A DNA stretch of 64,000 nt from Thozetella sp. PMI_491 (lineage: Eukaryota; Ascomycota; Sordariomycetes; Chaetosphaeriales; Chaetosphaeriaceae), in assembly GCA_021432635.1 (NCBI GenBank), contig MU270065.1, positions 186,001 to 250,000 of the forward strand, given 5' to 3'. Numbering within the stretch: the first letter of the stretch is position 1; each line of letters begins with the position of its first letter. The translations under genes and the position numbers were made by a program. The notes under the pieces were generated by a model. The model was not told the origin of the DNA, did no database searches, and saw only the letters and a program-made list of their open reading frames with translations. Shown here one piece after another: positions 59,398 through 64,000 of this stretch.

Positions 59398-60716
59398 ATG
59401 AAGGGAATCGTTCGCGTCGCATTTGCGGCAGCGGCCGTCGCTGGCGCCAATGCCCAGCCTCATCAGCACCAGCACCAGCACCAGCACCTCCATCGCCATG
59501 TTAAGAAGCACGACGCCGCCGGGCTCGAGAAGCGTGCCATTGCGACTGTCACTACCGTGGTGCCTGCCACCGTGACCAGCTATGTTTTGGAGGACGGAGA
59601 GGCGGTCGAAGCTTCCAAGGCCCAGAAGGGCATCCAGGATGGTCTCTACATCGTCATGGGCTCGTCCACTCCTACCTTCAGTCCCCCGGCCCCTGCCTCG
59701 ACTTCGGCTGGCCAGGGTGGCCAGTTCCTCGAGATCAAGTCTTCGAGCACCGCGGCTGCCCCGTCTTCGAGCTCCGCCGCCGCGGCTCCTTCGAGCTCCA
59801 GCGTTTCGACCAGCGGCACCGGCCTTAATGCAGACTTCCCAAGCGGCAAGATCCCTTGCAGCCACTTCCCATCCGACTATGGTGCTCTCGGCGTGTCCTG
59901 GCTGAACACAGGCGACTGGACTAGCATCCAGTCGACCGGCAGCTGGATTCCCGGAGTCAAGATCAACAACATTGTCGCCGGCATTGCTGGCGAGGGTTGC
60001 ATCCAAGGATCCTTCTGTTCATATGCCTGCCCGCCAGGATACCAGAAGACGCAGTGGCCCGAGACTTCGCAGGGTGCCACTGGCCAGTCTATCGGCGGTC
60101 TGTGGTGCAACTCGGATGGCATGCTCGAGCTCACACGACCGAGCTACACCAAGCTCTGCGAGCCCGGCGTTGGTGGTGTCACTATCCAGAACAAACTCTC
60201 CGGAAGCGCGGCCGTGTGCCGGACCGACTACCCTGCGAGCGAGAACATGGTCATTCCCATTGACACCAAGCCCGGCAACTCGTATCCTCTCACGAACCCC
60301 GACTCGAACACGTACTACGTCTGGGAGGGTAAGGTGACCACTGCACAGTACTATGTCAATCCTCTGAATGTTGCCGTTGCGGATGCCTGCTGCTGGACCA
60401 GCCCGACCAACCCCGACTCGGCGGGTAACTGGGCCCCGCTCAACATCGGCCTCGGCAGGGCCGCGGACGGCAACACTTACATCTCCCTCTTCGCCAACCT
60501 CCCTACCTCCTCGGCCAAGCTGGACTTCAACATCGAAATCCTGGGTGGCAACGCCCCGTGCTGGTACAAGGATGGAGCGTACTACAATGGTGGCACAGGC
60601 TGCACGGTAAGTGGAACAAGAGCACGGAGCAACCCGAAGTTCAAGGGCGTGTGTGACTAACCGCAAGACAGACGGCGTGCGCTGGGTGCGACCTCACCGT
60701 TGTCTTCTCGAAGTAA
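59398..60716 (+). CDS. SUN-family secreted cell-wall glucanase (GH132-type)
   Basis: Exons 59398-60606 and 60672-60716 with a 65-nt intron (GTAAGT donor, GACTAAC branch, GACAG acceptor); 417 residues. Reading through the donor gives a slightly longer C-terminus (to 60660). N-terminal signal peptide (MKGIVRVAFAAAAVAGANA), then a His/Gln repeat (HQHQHQHQHLHRH, 22-34), a Kex2-type Lys45-Arg46 site, a Ser/Ala-rich linker and the Cys-rich SUN domain from about 150 (PCSHFPSDYGALGVSWL, CSYACPPGYQKTQWP, CEPGVGGVTIQNKLS, YYVWEGKVTTAQYYVNP). Relatives (Sun4, Uth1, Psu1) act in cell-wall remodelling and septum separation and are reported to cleave beta-glucan. The protein is likely secreted or wall-bound. 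Confidence 0.9.
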
Positions 60717-62752
60717 GCGACCGAAGATGGAGAATGGACGGGCGGGTGCCTGTCCGCCGCTCTCCGAGCCCCGGTTTCGATTCCTCATTCTTCTTCGTCG
60801 TGCGGTGGCCTGTGTGAGATGATCAACCTGGACAATCTGGACAATCTGCACACAACTTACAAGGCGCCGGCTCGAATTTGGGGCGACATTTTTAGGAACT
60901 ACTGTGTGTATAATTGCTATTTCGCAGAGGAGGAGTAGGGCCACCCGGAGCTTCGGCATGCCCTGATCCGGAACTGGCCTGGAGGATAACAGAGGTTCCA
61001 GGCTGGTGGAGGAGGAATGCCTTTTGAGTTTCAATCAGCCATAGGTCCTCAGCCCTACAGGGAATGGCGCATTTCACCCCGGATTGGCCTTTTATTTTAT
61101 TTTTTGGCTATGCGGCCGAGCACATATCTGCGTCTGACGACCCAAGAGGGGGGCCACAGGTGGCCATTCCAGACATGCTTCATGTAGTTGCTTACCGGGC
61201 TGAGGGATGGCGGCGGAGGAAGTTTGTACTGGTGATGGTTTGTTGCTGTTGGGGAGGGACGACTGGAGATTTATACACCGAATACCATGAGCGGGGTTGT
61301 GGCCCTCCGTCCTCGTCTCTCCGACGGCCTATGTTTCCTTTGTTTAGTTCTCTACAGACACGCTTCACCCGAGTCTTTCCCTGCTCGCTCTTTGGTGCTT
61401 CGCTGCGTTGACAAGGAAGTGGCTCGGCGGCCTACAACGACAGGAGTCTGTGGTGCGGAGTTCGTTATGTGCCATGTTCTTGGGGGGCACGGAAAAGGGG
61501 GATGGATGTAAGCACTGTATATGCTGGTCGACTCCGATATTCTGATGGGAAGAGAGATCCTCGACTTAGGGCTATACGTGATTACTCTACCGCGTAGATG
61601 AATAGAGTAGGTGTGGCGGGAACGCAAGGTGGGCCTCCCGGTGGAGAAGTCCCGAGCAGACTAAGGGATCAGACCTGTCCCGATCCGGCCGGCGCCCGGG
61701 GGTAAAGAGCACGGGCGTTCGAGTGTGCCGCAGACATGAAGGGTTTAGCTTGTTCGCGGAAAGTTTTTGGGGGATCAATCAGCAGACACGCCCCCCTTGA
61801 GTGCGTAGACATCCCTACTAGATAGGTAGATATAGGGCTAACACCAATTGAACCGTCGAGTTTCGGGAGAAGCTACAGGAAAGCAAGGCCGACTTAACGT
61901 CATCATTCCCGTCCGCTGTAAAGCCGGCTGTCCTGAGGATCCAATTCTCAGCTTGGTGCCAGGGCCTAGCTGGCTCGCCATCAGATGTATGACCCCGATA
62001 CCTTCAAAAAGTGCAAGGTAGCTGGCTGGAGGGGGGGTGTCCGTGGATGAAAAAAAAAAAAGAGGGTAGCTTCTCGAGGGGGCTAAGGATGGACATGACA
62101 TCAGAAGGCTATTTCATGATTGGGCCGCAGCTTCTTGGAGCCCCATCGTGAGCTAGGGGGAACTGTGCCACAGGCTGTAAATCTCTCTCTGACACGCCCG
62201 CAGCTACGAGCAGAGAGGAACAGGCAAACATAGGAAGGCGATAGCAAGACGAGGCAGAGTGCGCCGACATCGATTTCGGCGTCACTGATCCTCAGTGAGG
62301 TCTAGAGCGGGTTTTGTCAGAGTGGGGGGTGCCATGCGTTTGGCCAAGTACCGTAAACTGCAACGTGTTGCATTTCCGTTTAGGTTAAGGGAGCTGACGC
62401 AGGTGTGGCGCGAGCCAATCGAAGGAGCCACATCTTGAAGCGCAGCTCAGCTCCTGAGTGGGCTGCCTGGGAGCGGCCGTGCTCTTTCGCCCCGGGCCTG
62501 AGACATTGAACCTTTTGGAGAGTACGCAACACACCCAATCGTCCATCCCCATCAAACTCCCGCTGTCCATCTAGACTTTTGGCTTGGAATACCGGCCTTG
62601 GGCATCGCCGCACCGAGCATCTCCAAGACACAAACACCAGTGGACTCTTTAGCTCCCACCACTTTCCCATCCTTCTTGCCTCTGCCCGCGTGTCTGCGCC
62701 GTCTGGGAGCCGCAGCTCGGGTCTTCTTGATGACCAATTCTAGGACCCCGAG
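60717..62752. other. Intergenic, SUN gene 3' flank and VPS10 promoter
   Basis: 2.0 kb without a supportable gene. An A-run lies at 62050-62061. The last 60 bp before the VPS10 ATG are likely leader. Confidence 0.5.
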
Positions 62753-64000
62753 ATGCGAACCATGAGGGCCAGGGGAGCCTTCCGGGCCGCCGCCCTGCTC
62801 ACGGCGGCCCTCTGGGCGACGCCGCTCGCCGCGAAGAACGAAAACCCGACCTTATCCGTCAACACGTTTGACCACGCGCCGAGGAATCTGAACTACTTCG
62901 ACGACTCCGACATCGTCCTCTTCCAAGACTACGTCAACAACAACGTCTACCGGTCCGCCGACGGCGGCGCAAAATGGGACAAGGTTGATGCTGTTCCGAA
63001 TGGCGAGGCCTTCGCCCTGTTCATGCACGAATATGACTCGAAGCGCGCATACATCCTCACGTCCGGCATCCAGCACTACCGCACCGCGGACCAGGGCAAG
63101 ACGTGGGAGATGTTCCAGACGGACGCTGAGATGAGCATGTTCCGCGGGGATATCCTCCAGTTCCACGCCTCCGACCCGGACCGCATCATATTCAACGGCA
63201 TGGAGTGTCAGGGCATCTTCTGCGAGGAGGTGGCCATGTACACGACCGACGGCTTCAAGTCGGCCGCCAAGTACCTCCGCGGGAACACGGCCGGCTGTTG
63301 GTGGGTTAAGTCATCCCCCACATTCAGCACCGGCCAGGAGAGCCTCGACAAGACCCGGATTCTCTGCATTGTTCGCGACTCCTTCTCCCCTTTCAAGCAG
63401 GACCAGCGCTTGATGATGTCAGACAACTTCTTCCAGGCCACTTCGTCTGACGGGGTGATCAAGGAGCTCGAGCCGGACCTGGACATGAACAAGCCGGTGC
63501 AGGGCATCGTCAACGTGGCCGCGGTCAAGAAGTACCTCATGGTGGCAACTACTTCAATGAACACGGACGAGATGGCCCTCTACGTGACGGATGACACGGA
63601 AAAGTGGCACCGAGCCATCTTCCCCGAGGACCACCGCGTCCTGCAGGAAGCCTACACCGTCCTCGAGAGCACCGAATATAGCATCCAGATCGACGTCATG
63701 ACCACGCGGCCGTCGAACCCGATGGGCGTCATGTTCACTAGCAACTCCAACGGCACCTACTTCACCCGCAACATTGAGCACACGAACCGCAGCCCCCGCG
63801 GCCACGTCGACTTTGAGAAGATCTCGGGGATTCAGGGCATCTTCATGGTGAACAAGGTGGACAACTGGAAAGAAGTGGAGAAAGAAGCCAACGTCCCCAA
63901 GGAAATCCTCTCCGGAATCACTTTTGACGACGGCCGCACCTTCCAGGATGTGAAGGTGGGTGACGACCGGTTGCACCTGCACTCGGTTACCGACCTCAAC
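62753..64000 (+). CDS. vps10: Vacuolar protein sorting/targeting receptor VPS10 (sortilin family), 3' truncated
   Basis: Type I receptor that carries soluble hydrolases such as carboxypeptidase Y from the late Golgi to the endosome. The frame is open from ATG 62753 to the window edge (416 residues visible of a protein usually about 1,500 long), with no intron. Residues 1-27 form a signal peptide (ending ATPLAA). The Vps10 beta-propeller domain follows, with characteristic pieces LNYFDDSDIVLFQDYVNNNVYRS, HYRTADQGKTWE, FHASDPDRIIFNG, the Cys pair in CQGIFCEEVAMYTTDG, CWWVKSSPTF and ILCIVRDSFSPFKQD. The second Vps10 domain, 10CC module, membrane helix and tail are outside the window. Confidence 0.95.
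   Translation, partial: MRTMRARGAFRAAALLTAALWATPLAAKNENPTLSVNTFDHAPRNLNYFDDSDIVLFQDYVNNNVYRSADGGAKWDKVDAVPNGEAFALFMHEYDSKRAYILTSGIQHYRTADQGKTWEMFQTDAEMSMFRGDILQFHASDPDRIIFNGMECQGIFCEEVAMYTTDGFKSAAKYLRGNTAGCWWVKSSPTFSTGQESLDKTRILCIVRDSFSPFKQDQRLMMSDNFFQATSSDGVIKELEPDLDMNKPVQGIVNVAAVKKYLMVATTSMNTDEMALYVTDDTEKWHRAIFPEDHRVLQEAYTVLESTEYSIQIDVMTTRPSNPMGVMFTSNSNGTYFTRNIEHTNRSPRGHVDFEKISGIQGIFMVNKVDNWKEVEKEANVPKEILSGITFDDGRTFQDVKVGDDRLHLHSVTDLN

Overview
The window reads as nuclear DNA of a filamentous ascomycete, most likely a sordariomycete and perhaps a Sordariales/Chaetomiaceae-type species. The support is: GC-rich coding DNA; short introns of about 55-240 nt with GTRNGT donors and CTRAY branch sites; a secreted GH53 galactanase that resembles the Thermothelomyces/Myceliophthora enzyme as I recall it; a fungal complex I 17.8 kDa subunit; and a two-finger Msn2/Seb1 stress regulator. 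The species is inference. I see no rRNA, convincing tRNA, CRISPR array or intact transposon.

Layout. 1-16.2 kb is gene-dense: complex I subunit (5' truncated), SET-domain protein, ribosomal protein uS19 (rps15, four exons), secreted GH53 endo-galactanase, a GT2 polysaccharide-synthase-like gene with an in-frame TAG, a zinc-independent MDR oxidoreductase, a small basic hypothetical protein, an F-box-like protein and a membrane-anchored monothiol glutaredoxin. An uncharacterised protein with an N-terminal Cys/His cluster lies at 18.4-19.6 kb. From 19.6 to 35.2 kb (15.6 kb) I find no supportable gene. That stretch ends at the msn2/seb1-type gene (35.2-37.2 kb), whose upstream DNA has STRE-like repeats, a perfect hairpin, a three-codon uORF and a probable leader intron.

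39.6-52.2 kb is dense again: Dph6 diphthine-ammonia ligase, a carboxylesterase that can be modelled either as a membrane-anchored or as a secreted protein, DGAT2 (triacylglycerol synthesis) and a three-finger C2H2 transcription factor. A second gene-poor tract (52.2-59.4 kb) lies between the divergent C2H2 factor and a secreted SUN-family cell-wall protein. The window ends inside the vacuolar sorting receptor VPS10.

The genes do not form a single pathway or cluster. They are mostly housekeeping genes (respiration, translation, diphthamide, lipid storage, vacuolar sorting) mixed with secreted or cell-surface proteins (galactanase, esterase, SUN protein, the broken GT2). The points most worth a second look are the interrupted GT2 gene with an altered DxD motif, the two possible N-termini of the esterase, a 148-nt multi-stem foldback element near 10.3 kb, and the very large gene-free flanks next to both transcription factor genes. 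All exon boundaries were set by hand from splice signals and reading-frame continuity.
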